From: Paramyrothecium sp. XJ0827
Lineage: Eukaryota > Ascomycota > Sordariomycetes > Hypocreales > Stachybotryaceae
Assembly (NCBI GenBank): GCA_020881915.1
Contig: JAJFPB010000009.1
Location: 682,001 to 746,000 of the forward strand
Direction of reading: 5' to 3'
Length of the DNA stretch: 64,000 bases
The translations under genes were made by a program, and so were the position numbers. The notes under the pieces were generated by a model. It made no database searches. It was not told the origin of the DNA and was given only the letters and a program-made list of their open reading frames with translations. Below, one piece after another: positions 1 through 11,198 of this stretch (the first letter of the stretch is position 1; each line of letters opens with the position of its first letter).

Positions 1-2055
1 GGTTTCGTGTTGGTCTGAATCCATTTCCCAGTCCCGGGCCGGTGTGTCTCTGGTCTTTGTGGCAACTGGATCAGCGCCTGCATCCAGCAGAAGACGCACA
101 GTGGTTACGTGGCCCCCTTCTGCCGCATAGTGAAGCGGTAACCGTCCAGACCAACTGTCTGAATTGGGGTTGGCGCCTGATTCAAGAAGGAGTTTTGTAA
201 TCTCGGTATGGCCTCTTGCCGCAGCGTAAGAGAGAGGTGTGCGGCCGTCTCCATCCGGCAGATCGATGATGCTTGGGTTAAGGGCGACTATGTGTTGAGC
301 AAAACGTATAGTACCCTCCATACTCGCTAAATGCATTGTATTGAAACTCTTCGAAAGGCAGCCATGCCTCAACATCCAGAGCCCAAACCCAGGTTTGTGG
401 GGCTTCAGATAAATGCCCAGAGTATCGAGGATCGTATGACTGCTGCACGCCAGCTCAACGTGGCGGAACAGGTTGTCCACCGCATAAGCAGCGAGGGAGT
501 GCTCCATTGAAATGCTTTGAAATATATCCATGCATGACCGCGCCTCCGTGCTATGAATGATATAGTTACCATGCTCGTTAGGCCTATTTCGATTACGCTC
601 TTCCGCACCATAGTAATCATCTGCATTACCACGATCGCCATTGTTCGACGAGTTTGCAAGGTCCTCAAGGATCTCCCATCGGTCTTTGCAGACTATTTCG
701 ATTTGTGGGCAACCATCAAGATACTGAAGGGACAGTGTGGCAAGCATCTCATGTGCTGAGGCAGCATCAAGGACCGGAAACGATCCATCAGGACGATACC
801 GTTCCTTATCTCGGAGGAACTCGGTAAATGAATGATGTATCACGCTCACGGTCTCGTCTTCTAGGATCTCTAAAAGCCTGCCACAGCTTGCTCGCACTAA
901 ATCTTTTCCATCTCTGAGATCACCATGCCCTCTCATGCGGGCCACCAAGGATCCGAGCTCGATCAGTCGAAGCGGCCTCGTCGAATGCGTAACGCACATA
1001 AGAATAGACGCCTGCTGCTCTCTGTCAACACCACTACGACGTGAATGCTCCGATAGCATCTCTTCATAAACATCTTTCAGGCTGGTTGGAAGTCGTTCCA
1101 GGCTGTCGGGCAGCGTCTCTTCTGTAAGGCGTCCCATCACCAAACCCTCGGTGAGGTTGTCTGTCATGAGGCGAGCATGCAGGAACAGGCCTTTCGCTCG
1201 GTCGCAAATGGAATTAGCAACAAGATCCTCTTTCTCAGGACTCAACGTGGGGTCTAAAGTTCCCATAGATACTCTGACATATTTCGCGACATCGGAGTAA
1301 ATCAAAGAGGGCTCTAGTTTGAGATGAGTTGTGCCAGATGTTCTTAATGTCTCTTCAATCTTTGGAATAGGCCGGCATGTCAGGAGGACCTTGATGTTGC
1401 CGCTGCCAAGGTCAGTCAACGAACTGATCATGTCAAAATCATCATCATCCATCTCGTCGAGAGCATCAACAACACAATAAATTTTCCCCAAGCGTGCCAT
1501 GGCCCAGGTAATCGCGGGCCACACCAATTTTCTTTCATTTCCACTAATGCCCTGTGATTTGCTGATTTCCTCAAGTCGCTCCAGGAGGCTTTGGCTGTGA
1601 CGTACCAACTGTGAGGCGAAATCCCGTATCAAATAGTGAGCGCTGTGGTTTTTTTCAACAATTTGCCGAAAGAAGAAGAAAAGCACAGGCACTCCCGGCT
1701 CGGCTTCTTCCAGTTGGCGTATGGTGCTAGCTGCAAAGACGGACTTGCCACTACCGGCAACGCCCTTTATTGCAAGACAGCCCGAGTTGAGAGTCTCTGA
1801 TTGAGCCCATGAGCAAAATGCAGGAGACTGTCGAATCCATGAGCCCGTGCCTGGCACGTAGGCATGGATGTGCTTCATGAACTCATTTCCTGGCGAAAGG
1901 TAGTCGGTCGGCTGAAGCCAGTTCTGAATGGTCGAAAGACGCTTCTCTAGATTAATTCTTGGCTCAAGTGCAGGGGCCGGGACCGCGTCTCGTGAAATAA
2001 CCTCAAATTCGAAGTCCGCAGAGTCAACCCCAGCTTTGCGCTCTGTTGAGGTCAT
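1..2055 (-). CDS. NACHT-ankyrin NLR-like protein, C-terminus cut by window edge
   Basis: Open reading frame without a stop from the ATG at 2055 to base 1 (685 codons, checked codon by codon), so the 3' part lies outside the window. Residues 98-105 (GVAGSGKS) form a P-loop and residues 194-205 (CVVDALDEMDDD) a Walker B strand with the acidic run typical of fungal NACHT domains. A helical linker follows, and from about residue 600 there are at least two ankyrin repeats (TPLSYAAARGH and LPLHYAAEGGH cores). Such STAND proteins act as intracellular sensors in fungal non-self recognition and programmed cell death; the ligand is unknown. The N-terminal stretch of about 60 residues before NACHT matches no effector domain that I recognise. 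The gene looks intact as far as it goes. Confidence is high for the domains, lower for the exact role. Confidence 0.85.
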   Translation of the reverse strand, partial: MTSTERKAGVDSADFEFEVISRDAVPAPALEPRINLEKRLSTIQNWLQPTDYLSPGNEFMKHIHAYVPGTGSWIRQSPAFCSWAQSETLNSGCLAIKGVAGSGKSVFAASTIRQLEEAEPGVPVLFFFFRQIVEKNHSAHYLIRDFASQLVRHSQSLLERLEEISKSQGISGNERKLVWPAITWAMARLGKIYCVVDALDEMDDDDFDMISSLTDLGSGNIKVLLTCRPIPKIEETLRTSGTTHLKLEPSLIYSDVAKYVRVSMGTLDPTLSPEKEDLVANSICDRAKGLFLHARLMTDNLTEGLVMGRLTEETLPDSLERLPTSLKDVYEEMLSEHSRRSGVDREQQASILMCVTHSTRPLRLIELGSLVARMRGHGDLRDGKDLVRASCGRLLEILEDETVSVIHHSFTEFLRDKERYRPDGSFPVLDAASAHEMLATLSLQYLDGCPQIEIVCKDRWEILEDLANSSNNGDRGNADDYYGAEERNRNRPNEHGNYIIHSTEARSCMDIFQSISMEHSLAAYAVDNLFRHVELACSSHTILDTLGIYLKPHKPGFGLWMLRHGCLSKSFNTMHLASMEGTIRFAQHIVALNPSIIDLPDGDGRTPLSYAAARGHTEITKLLLESGANPNSDSWSGRLPLHYAAEGGHVTTVRLLLDAGADPVATKTRDTPARDWEMDSDQHET

Positions 2056-3479
2056 GGCTATTGTGAAGGAGCCCTGCCTGGCCCAAGATTAGGCGTGGGG
2101 TATGTGCCCTTAGCAGCGGCCACTCTATGAGCCAGCTAGAAGATTTGAGGATCTCAAAGTATGTACGTTAAATATTCAGAGAGCATGCACTTGAGCGAGA
2201 CTCCTCATACTTGTATAGAAAGAGAAATATGACTCCTACGCCGGGTTTGCCAGCTGCTCACCAAACCATGAAATGAGTGTGGAGCTGGACTTGCACTGAT
2301 ACTGATATTTGAACAGGGATTCGTGGTCCAGGCAAGCCAGGCTCCAAGGCCCCCCATGGCTGCCTGCGAAGATCGCCCCAGCAGTAGGCTATCGCAACTA
2401 CCAGGGTGTATTGTATTAACTCGAAAAATTCGTTCCAGATAGGACTTCCTTTAGTAGCACTAATAATAGGGTAGACAAAAAGTCTTAGTAGTTCATGGGT
2501 CGAGCTTCTCTGGCCCAACCTGGAACGAATTTTTTGAGTTGATACAGTATTCGCTTTGCAAACTTCACGTTGACAAAGATATCCTCCGTTCAAGACAATT
2601 GATCGACGGGGGTCATCAGTTCTGGCAGCCACGCCCAACAGTCTATCATTTCTCTTCGGAACGTTGCCACCTCTTCTTACAGCAACCTTTTTGCTGAATG
2701 ATCTATCCCGGGGCTTCCCTTCTATTAACTTTGTTTCAAAGATGGGCATTTTCCAGTGACATACTTTGCTCCGGACGTCAAAGTCGTGAGCCTGCAAATT
2801 ATTTGTGGCATTGATCTGTCGGGAAGTGGAAGTTCGCATCTAGAGCTATAATTCTCCTTGCTTCTGAGGTAATAGCTTTTAGAATCTAGTGCTAAGTATG
2901 GAGTTTTGCAGGAACTCGGAACAACCCTCTTATGTTCATGCCAGCCCAGGCACTTCATTCTAGACTTTGCTTAGAATAGCCTTTGGGTGTTGAGTTATGC
3001 CAAGCAATGAAGATTTTTCATTTCTATTGTCACGCAGCTCTCCTTCATCGTTATCAACGCGATCCATTTGCGCCACAGTTGGTGATACATCTACATGGTG
3101 CTTTCAGGATTCCTTGACGCAGCCGAAAAACCAACAAACCGAAAGGCCAGGTGTTTTTGCGACATGGAAACCGACTCATTGACAGAATGACATGCTGCCG
3201 TTCCAACTCTGGCCAGGCTGCGGGCGATCTAAGATAGACATGCTGTGTACTGGTAGAGGAGGCCAAGGTACGTACTGTAGCTGGCGATCTTGGTCACACG
3301 TGATCCAGGTCGACACCCCGCCGTTTATCTTATCTCGAAAATGACAGAGGCCCGATGCCCCACCAGCCAGCCTTCTTTTGGGGCCTTTCGTGGACTGGAG
3401 TCGCAAAGGTGCATCGCGATATAGCTACACCCAACACCTTCTTCTGGCAAACTGAACGACGTCCAGGCACTTCCTCGCA
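2056..3479. other. intergenic region with repeat-like DNA
   Basis: Upstream region of the NACHT gene (reading left) and of the guanylate kinase gene (reading right). It contains the MITE-like inverted repeat at 2409-2549. Overlapping minus-strand frames of 193 and 77 codons (2258-2958) have no recognisable motif and look like repeat-derived DNA rather than a gene. Confidence 0.5.
2409..2549. repeat. MITE-like element with terminal inverted repeats
   Basis: Bases 2409-2437 and the reverse complement of 2521-2549 agree over 29 nt with only three mismatches, all transitions. Both arms end outward in TA, the target duplication used by Tc1/mariner-type elements. The 83-nt centre has no coding potential. 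A non-autonomous miniature transposon is the simplest reading; a chance hairpin is unlikely at this length. Confidence 0.5.
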
Positions 3480-4131
3480 ATGGCTTCCCCGTCTGATCGT
3501 CGACCCATAGTCATCTCCGGGCCTAGCGGCGTCGGCAAGGGCACTCTGTTCAAGATGCTCTTTGAGCGCCATCCAGACACCTTCACCCTGTCAATCTCTC
3601 ACACCACTCGAGGCCCGCGGCCCGGCGAGCAGCACGGCGTCGACTACTACTACGTGTCGAAGGATGACTTCAGAAATCTCATCGCCGAGGACGGCTTCAT
3701 CGAGCAGTAAGCCGCCCTTGTGGGCAGCCAAGACACCAACCATAGGACTAACGTGCACGACCCTTCGCAGCGCCCAATTCGGGGAGAACCTGTACGGCAC
3801 CAGCAAGATGACCATTGGCGAGCAGTCCGCAAAGGGCAAGGTCGTGGTACTGGACATCGAAATGGAGGGTGTCAAGCAGGTCAAGAAGTCCCACATCGAT
3901 GCGCGCTTCGTCTTCATTGCGCCGCCTTCCAACGACGAGCTCGAGCGACGGCTGCGATCACGCGGCACCGAGAAGGAGGAGAGCATTCAGCTACGGCTGA
4001 CGCGCGCTCAGGATGAGCTGGAGTTCGGCCGCACGGCTGGCTTCGATAAGATCATCACCAACGACGACCTCGAGACGGCCTACAAGGAGTTGGAGGACTG
4101 GGTGTACGGTAGCAAGCCTGAGAGCTCATAG
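3480..4131 (+). CDS. GUK1: guanylate kinase
   Basis: Catalyses ATP-dependent phosphorylation of GMP to GDP in the cytosol. Two exons, 3480-3706 and 3771-4131, give 195 residues, the usual length of the family. The intron (3707-3770) has a GTAAGC donor, a GACTAAC branch point and a CAG acceptor; splicing restores GFIEHAQFGENLYGTS, the conserved continuation, whereas the unspliced frame stops at once. The P-loop SGPSGVGKGT is near the N-terminus and is followed by the GMP-binding segment (SHTTRGPRPGE, then DYYYVSKDDF). The start is the first ATG and sits just before the P-loop, as in yeast Guk1. It is a core housekeeping gene between two accessory regions and no abnormality is seen. Confidence 0.95.
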
Positions 4132-5553
4132 TCCTGAAAAGCCTTCTATGGCAGGGCCTTGCGAACGAATAATGATACCGAGAGGATATAAATGAGCGAT
4201 TTGGATAGGCTAGACAAAAGCATACGTAGAGCGAAAGGTTGCTTCATGGCAGCCATTCGTCTTAGAATAAGATGTGCCAGAGAAGATGGATGCCGTACCG
4301 CGACATTTGATGCTGCGTCAACCACCATATTGGTCTCTCATGAGTCTGTCAACTACTGGGCACCTTGTCGCTGTGGCCATCACCATTCTTCCCATTCATC
4401 CCGCGCTCCTGACAACAGGGCCTCGAAGCATGTGCTGTCAGGTCTGGTCGTTTCAATTTCATCTATAGAAACGATGATCTCTGGAGTTTTCAGTGAACAT
4501 GCCACCAGCCTGATCTTTAGATGATAAAGTTGTACAATAATCCCAACAAATTCTCAGGCTACCGATGCATACCAGAAGGTCGGCGTCAGAAGTACTATAC
4601 TTCACACGAACCGAATTCCGCGTCTTGATATTTGGTCCGAGAGTTCCATGAACTCAGTGTCTGTGGGCTTGAGCACATGCGAGGCTGAGAAGCTCACAAG
4701 GGCAACTAGCCAAAACAGGTTCCACATAGCATGGTTGATTGTCAGCTCATATGAGCTACGTTTGTCTTAAAGTGTCTATGGGCGTACTTAGGCGGCAATG
4801 GGCATTCATGGTCAGCATTTCGCTTCATGAGATTCAAGGCCACAGAGGATTTTGTCAAAATCAATCTATCCAACATGCGTACACAAAGTGAGAATTGAAC
4901 CTATTGGTGAAGGCCAGAATACTTCGGCTCAATAGTGGAAGATACGCAAGCATGCGGTTGAGAGACATCGTTTTTTGCTCTGTCACGGCGGAAGCGGTGG
5001 CCATCAAGATAATCAAGTCTCTCGGACAGGAGCCAGGGGAACAAACCCCTGTCAGAAGAGCACTGGTCCATTCCATGTACCATGAAGCGTTAGACTAGCA
5101 TCAATACGAATTGATCAAGATATATTGAATAAATAGGAAAATCTCATGTCTGAAAACAACGATTACTGTTTCGGTGCCATTGCCAGGTGTTTGGCTACCA
5201 CGTCAAAGTCAAGGGAACTGGAGAGAAATATCACTTTACTTTGGCTCCCTGTGATGTTCACAATGGCCTTCTAATCAAGCTCATGGCCTGATTATTCTGT
5301 TCGTACAGTCTTGTTGCCGAGTTTCTTTGCGTGGGTGGGCAGTACCTATATCACAGCGAAAGTGCAGCAGGCCATATTAAGAAACGATTGCTTTATCTTG
5401 TCTAGGGCATATACTATGCGTTAAATTTCCCTTCCGTCACAAATTCAACAATATCCACCACACCATGCAACAGCACCAAGGCCCGCTGTTAATCCTCGAA
5501 GCGGTGAGATAATCGAGGCCCATTTCTCAATCGTCTCCTATGCCGCTAGTTCA
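4132..5553. other. intergenic region
   Basis: About 1.4 kb with no confident gene. The 60-110 codon frames on either strand have no motif. A 41-codon minus-strand frame with a signal-peptide-like N-terminus (4602-4727) is noted under findings only. Confidence 0.5.
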
Positions 5554-6428
5554 CTAAGCGGGGATCAACGTGCCATTCTCGACGGCACCCTTGTGGGCCT
5601 GAACCAGGACATTGAACGCCGGCATGTACTTTTGGAGGACGGGGAAGATTTCTCTGGAGCCGGGAGTGAGGCTCCAATCGCGAACCAGCTCACCGACAAT
5701 AGCAAACGCGCTGAGGAGCTGGACTCCAGCAGAAGCCATGCGGTCGTTGGACACGTCGCGGATCAGTGCGGTAGTTGTACCCGACGCCTCGACGTTGGCA
5801 AAGACATCGTAGCCAGCTTCACGGAGCGAGAGCGATAGGAATGCCGTGCAACCCTCAGTTGCGATGCCACCAATAATGAACTGCTTCTTGCCCGTAGCCT
5901 GGACGGCTTTGCGGAACTCCGGGCTATCCCAAGCGTTGATCTCCCCATCACGTCGGATGAAGGTTGCGTTAGGGTGCATGTCAACGACTTCCTGAAGCAT
6001 TGGACCAGTGGGGCTCGACTCGGTTGACGTGGTGAGGATGACTGGCAGGTCAAATGCTTTGGCAATGGCGGAGTGCATCAACACCTGGGTTTGGAACTGT
6101 GCGGTGTCGAAATCATGGACGAGGCTGAACAGTCCCACTTGGTGGTCGACGATGAGGAGAGCCTGCGAGTAACATTTATATCAGTATTCATATCGGCATG
6201 AATCAAGGCGCACTCGTATGCATTTAAAAGGGGGCCCAATCTCGTACCGCATCTTTTCTGTCAAGTCTCACGTACTTGGGACCTATTAGAAAGCAGTTAG
6301 CTGACTCGTTCTTTGTGCTCCATGCAAGAAGTATGCCTGAAAGGCAACCAGTCTCCCCGAAACTAACCCTTGGCGGCAGTAGCCATGACGGAGCAGAGCC
6401 CCATGGCGAGGAGAGAAGTGAACTTCAT
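5554..6428 (-). CDS. secreted YcaC-type isochorismatase-family hydrolase
   Basis: Cysteine hydrolase of the isochorismatase superfamily, closest in pattern to bacterial YcaC. Three exons: 6428-6368, 6282-6248 and 6162-5554, 234 residues. The introns have GTTAGT and GTACGA donors; the first has a GCTAAC branch point. Splicing gives KYVRLDRKDAALLIVDHQVG, the family's N-terminal strand. Asp38 (VDHQ) and Cys137 (ATEGC) are the visible catalytic residues, and the block INAWDSPEFRKAV is YcaC-like. Unlike the bacterial protein, exon 1 adds a hydrophobic leader ending in ATAAKG, so secretion is predicted. Some secreted fungal isochorismatases act on the salicylate precursor in plants, but YcaC-like members have unknown substrates, so an effector role is only a possibility. 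Confidence 0.88.
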
Positions 6429-6564
6429 GATTCTGATTGCGGTTACGGTTGCGGGAGCAGCTAGAGTGACGAAAAGCGTTCTTTGTAGAGGGCAGAAGAG
6501 ATCTCAAGACTGATGAGCTGAGGTGAAGAACAAGTTTCCAAAGTCAAACGGCTGAATGCTCGAC

Positions 6565-6571
6565 TTATATA
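6565..6571 (-). promoter_or_regulatory. TATA-like box of the isochorismatase-like gene
   Basis: TATATAA on the minus strand, about 140 nt upstream of the ATG at 6428. Confidence 0.4.
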
Positions 6572-8022
6572 GTGATCCCCAATTTCTCGCCATTCACAAG
6601 CATCACCAAGCACTAACCACATTCATAATCAATGGACCGCTAGGTTGCTCATCGTGAAATTACGCGAAGCTCGGCCTCGGCGAGGTTGCCAATTAATAAT
6701 TCCTGCCTTGCGTACGTCCGATGGATTCCAGTTGAGGCCTTCGGTCTTAAGGTTGATATTGCATGAATCCCCCTGCTTTTTCAGGGGCCAAGCTATTAAT
6801 CTCACCATGTCATATGGCCCTACCAGCAATCCCTACAGATAACAGGTAATGTGACTGTTTGTGTGACAGATGTGGGGAAAACCCGTGGAGGTAAGGGGTC
6901 GGGGATTAATTACAGCTGTCCGGGCACCAGCAGCCATTTCTCGGCCCTTGTTCTTGTGAACAAAATCGTACGACTTACTGTTCATAGATGACCAGGCCGC
7001 TTGAAAATAAGCTAAAAGTCAACAACCACGTACTGGGTGTATTAGAACGAGCAGGCACGTGTCATCAAGATCGTGGTCATCGTTGAAGACGCTGACGAAA
7101 GGCCTGAAGCGTGTGTGGAGATAAGAAACACGACAAAGGAATATTGAAATTAAAAAAAAATATTCCTGGGAAAATAATTTGGATAAAGGAATGATTGATA
7201 CGAGAAAAAGGAATGAAGACGGATTTAACTCGTTAATCTCTAAAATCTCGAGCCGTAAACCTTTCAGAGTTGGGAGGAAATAAACCCCTCATGTTGCCTG
7301 CAGTCACCTGTTCAGAAACACTTGTTCTGATTTAAGCTTAAACTCTACCATTTCATGTAATGAGGGATCGATTCTTCTTTAGTAAACTGAATAGAAGCTA
7401 TCGTATTTCCCTCATATTTTTGACAATTCATGCAATCTCCCCTGATATTTTCAACGTAGCTGTTCAGGCACCATTATATCGAGGCAAAACACGCTCCTAC
7501 ACTGGCTCGCAAGGGTGGTTTGTACGTGGAATAGCATTCCAGAGGGCTCTCTTTGAACATGCATAAAAGGACAAGAATGACGGTGTTCAGTATTGAGAAG
7601 TACTATTCCATCTTGCTACGAGGAGGCATGTGTGGAAGGGTGATGTAATTGGGTGGATAGGAAATGCGTTTTGATTTAGATACCCTACAGTTCTTTTCCG
7701 GACTAGCTTTTGGATATTTTATGATTCTTGTATATGAGGAAGGGAGCTTACCTTCCTATTGGAACGGCAGGCACGGAATTTGCCTCTTCTTTTCACCAAG
7801 CTCAAGCTATTTCTACGATCGAGTGATAACACACAATCGGGCCTTACTGGTAAGGTAGGTGTGGTGGTTTTGAGATTGATGTTAGTAGCAAAACAATGCA
7901 AATGGGACAAGGTGAAAAACGTTGCGCAAAATTGTTGTTGGTATTGGTTAGAGACTAATTTATCAAGTATCAAATGGTATCATTATTTCAAAAACATTAC
8001 TGAACCCCCAGCACATAGACAT
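6572..8022. other. AT-rich intergenic region
   Basis: No gene seen. A locally AT-rich stretch lies at about 7140-7260 (run of nine A at about 7151). Short frames have no motif. The region separates the isochorismatase-like promoter from the 3' end of the ferric reductase gene. Confidence 0.5.
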
Positions 8023-10425
8023 TTACCAACTGAACCCTTCATCAACCAAGATAAACTCTCTAGATTGTCCTGAACGTCCAAGCCGAGTTGCGGTCATGCG
8101 AACTTGATCAGCCATACTGGAAGGCCCAGATACGACGATTCCAAGTGGGCCGCGATCGTCTCTGCGACGGATCAGCTCCTCCCTCAGAATATCGTCGACG
8201 TCTAGTCGCTCGCCGGTGCTTGTGACAACGTGCACGCTCGGTGGTAGCTTTCCAACTAGGTCCGAAAGCTCTCGAGCTAGACTCTCGTGCCGCATACCCC
8301 AGAAAAGACGGGCTGCTCGCGGGCCATTGGCATGGAGGAGTGGAAGGACGGCAGTAACACCAACACCACCAGCGATACAAATGATAGTCGTGCAGTGAGC
8401 CAGCTTGTCTAATGGAGCGGAATGGTAAGAGCCCTCGAGGAAGACAGGAATTCGGATTGGGCCGGTAGCTTGAGATAGTTTGTTCGCCATATTTCGGGTA
8501 ATTCCAGAACGCGTTCGAACCACGAAGGTAGCTCCGGGTCGGGTCCTCACCCCGTAATGCGACACGGGTGTCGAGGACACAGTTGGGGCGCTTGTGACAT
8601 CAACAGCCTTCTCAATGGCGTCTTCATCTCTCTTGGCAGATTCATAGCCTATGCTGCCGTCCGAATGGGTGAGGGAGTGATCATCTTCATACGTGAAAGA
8701 AGAGGCAACCGAAAATGGGTGCGTTTCCCAAAATCTCCATGAGAGTGTGGGGAAGCAGAGATAGACAATGCCCTCTGTCGAAACTCCATCAATAGTAATG
8801 CGCATATATTCGTTGTTGGAGCCCTCAACGAACGAGGCAACGGCAGTGCGCGAGCCGTGCGAAACAACGCGCACAACTCGGACGAGACGTTCCAGAGCCC
8901 AAATTCCCATGGCGATGAACATCCAGATCTCGTAGCCCCAGTTGTATGTAAAGCAGTACCAGATATGGTAGTAGTAGCCAATGAGGAACAGGAGAGCCAG
9001 GAACTGGTGAGTTGCCAAGAAAATCTCGTAGAACCGCCTCCTGAAAGAGAGCAAGGAGAAGGGCAGGATGGCTACCGCAGCAACGGTGGCCACAATACCC
9101 CAGATCCAGTACTCTTTAACCAGCTCGGCCTCATAGTCGCTATACAATTTATAGTAGGCCAGAAGCAGGACGGAGTGTAAGATGGTGTGAAAAATGGCCC
9201 AGTATCCCAGCCAACGGTGCAGGAGGAGATACGTGCTGTGGCTCCAGTCCGTCAACCAGAGCAACACATTGTTGCGAGCTGAGAAAACGAACAGGGCGAC
9301 CACGTTGCCCATGGCCAAGTTGCCGGCGCGGTTGCCAATCGAACTAAGCTCTTGCTCCTTGAGGCTTCCGAAGGAACTCTGGGGGAAAATGCTCTGATAC
9401 GGGGCAATGAGGAACACAAGGTTCAGAACACTGATGAAAGCGATGAAGAGCGCCTGCCCACGTGTAGGAACCAATCCGCCACCGAGCTTCAAGGCAACCG
9501 GCTCACGGTGTTTGCTGCCAAATACAGGAGGATGGTTTAGGATCGAGTTCAGCCAGAGCCAGGTCTGGCTGGATTGCAAGAATGGGACAAATCGGAGGAG
9601 TGACAGGAGAATCGGGAGGGCGAGTGCGACTGCAGTGATGGCGATGCTGTTTGAAAAGAATGATGTTAGAAAGCAGTATTTCAAGGCGGTAGGCTACTGC
9701 ACTTACGTGTATTTCGAATGGCCGACCTCATTGTACTCGAAGTTGGTGGCGCCATTGTATTGCAGTTGCCAGTCTTCCTCGTCGATCCAGCTCGTCACGT
9801 TCAGCTCCCTTCCGGCCACAGCAATGGGCAGCGCGCCGTGATACTCAACGACACCGTCGTCCTCGTGGGCACCACCACCGTGTCGACGGACTCGAGCCTT
9901 GGATGTGGTTCCGTTGCTGGCATGGCCTTCATGATCGTCATGGGACGCGTCTCCGCCTGCCGAATGTCCCTCGTGGGACGAATCGCTGTCTGTGCTGTTT
10001 CCGTCCTTGTCGTGGTCCGCTCGGGCGGCAAGCAGGGCTTCCGTGTAGGTGATGTTCGGTCTTAGAGACCAATCTCCCACAGAGCCAGTGGCTAGATGGC
10101 CCTCCCAGTAGTCCTCGATTTCGCTGACAGCCGGCTTGTCACTTTCTGGGCAGTAGGTGCTGATGCAGAGTGCCATAGTTCGCAGAAAGGACGGGTCGGT
10201 AAGGTAGCATTCGGGTGGAGTGGCAGTCGTGGAGTGACCGGAGCCGAAGACCTCGCCCTCCTTGGGCGTGCAAGACAAAGGACAGCTTCGTATAACGCTG
10301 CGGCAGGCGAAAGCGCACGCCGGCTTGTACATCCATTTTCCGAAGCCGATCAAGCCGGTGCCGTCTGCGGCTGCAAGACCGGCCCCGCCAATAACGGCTC
10401 CGAGGATGAGCAGCTTTGGCGCCAT
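8023..10425 (-). CDS. ferric reductase (FRE/NOX superfamily) with His-rich ectodomain
   Basis: Plasma-membrane metalloreductase that passes electrons from NADPH through FAD and two hemes to extracellular Fe(III) or Cu(II). Exons 10425-9707 and 9646-8023 give 780 residues. The intron has a GTAAGT donor and a CTAAC branch point. Order: signal peptide; Cys-rich extracellular segment (about 37-92); a His-, Asp- and Ser-rich stretch with eight His at 138-187; membrane helices from about 241; heme ligands His383/His397 and His453/His467, each pair 14 apart; FAD motif HPFSVAS (549-555); NADPH motif GGVGVT (666-671); C-terminal DEGFSW. The length and ligand spacing are those of an intact enzyme. The His-rich part could bind metal, which is inference. 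No iron-regulator GATA motif was found in the proximal promoter by eye. Confidence 0.93.
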
Positions 10426-10572
10426 GATGGGTTCAAGTGAAGCAGTCTTGAAAACTCTTGGCTGCGTCCAGTGTGTTGGTAACCTCGATTTGAAGGCTGG
10501 GAGACGGCCAGAGACACCGAGGGAGTGGAACTAATTGGAAAGAAGAAGGTTGCATTTCGCAGCCGGGCACCG

Positions 10573-10578
10573 CTTATA
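10573..10578 (-). promoter_or_regulatory. TATA-like box of the ferric reductase gene
   Basis: TATAAG on the minus strand, about 150 nt upstream of the ATG at 10425. Confidence 0.35.
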
Positions 10579-11198
10579 TTTGCACGTATGGAAAGACAGG
10601 CATATCTCAGCAAAGGTCAGTATTGGAGCATTCCTACTCTTTGACCCTCGACTAACATGGTCCATCTGAAGTCTGGGCTTGAGCTGGAGCCCCTGTTCAT
10701 GACAAGGATGTTGATTAGCTCCCACTAGCTCCCCCTGCTAGTCGGGGGGAAATCTTGCTCATACTCACTCAAAATGCTCTCAAATTCGCGGAAGAGGTCA
10801 GCCCACATCAGCCCTTTCTGGAAATCGCCATCAGCCAATCATCAGACGCGCCAAAGATCAAGCTTACTTTGTCCCTCCGTTTTGTCTCATATGGGGAATC
10901 CGGACCAGTTCTCCCGCGTACAAGCATGCGCCTGCCTTTAACAAGTAGTCTTGGCTGTCAATGAACATCAATTAATTGCTTGAAAGACTACGCTGCTTTC
11001 TAATCTTCGTGAATCATTCTGCTGAAACGGTAGCTAAATTTTATATTGCCCGTGTGCCAAGTTCTGTGCCTTGCTTTTTTCAAGGCATTGTACGCCAACC
11101 AAACCAAAACCATCTTCCGTGGTAGTATTTTTCGTGTAATGAACCGCTTTATATATTAGTTATAAGACGAGAAAGCCTGCCGTGCTCCTTGGCTGACG
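10579..11198. other. intergenic region
   Basis: Holds the distal ferric reductase promoter, with a short C5/G6 inverted run at about 10730-10750, and the 3' flank of the cysteine synthase-like gene. No gene seen. Confidence 0.5.

Noticed and set aside
2258..2958. 193- and 77-codon minus-strand frames
   Set aside because: They overlap the inverted repeat, have no motif and no sensible splice structure; probably repeat-derived.
3591..3986. 131-codon antisense frame in guanylate kinase
   Set aside because: Shadow of the sense coding frame.
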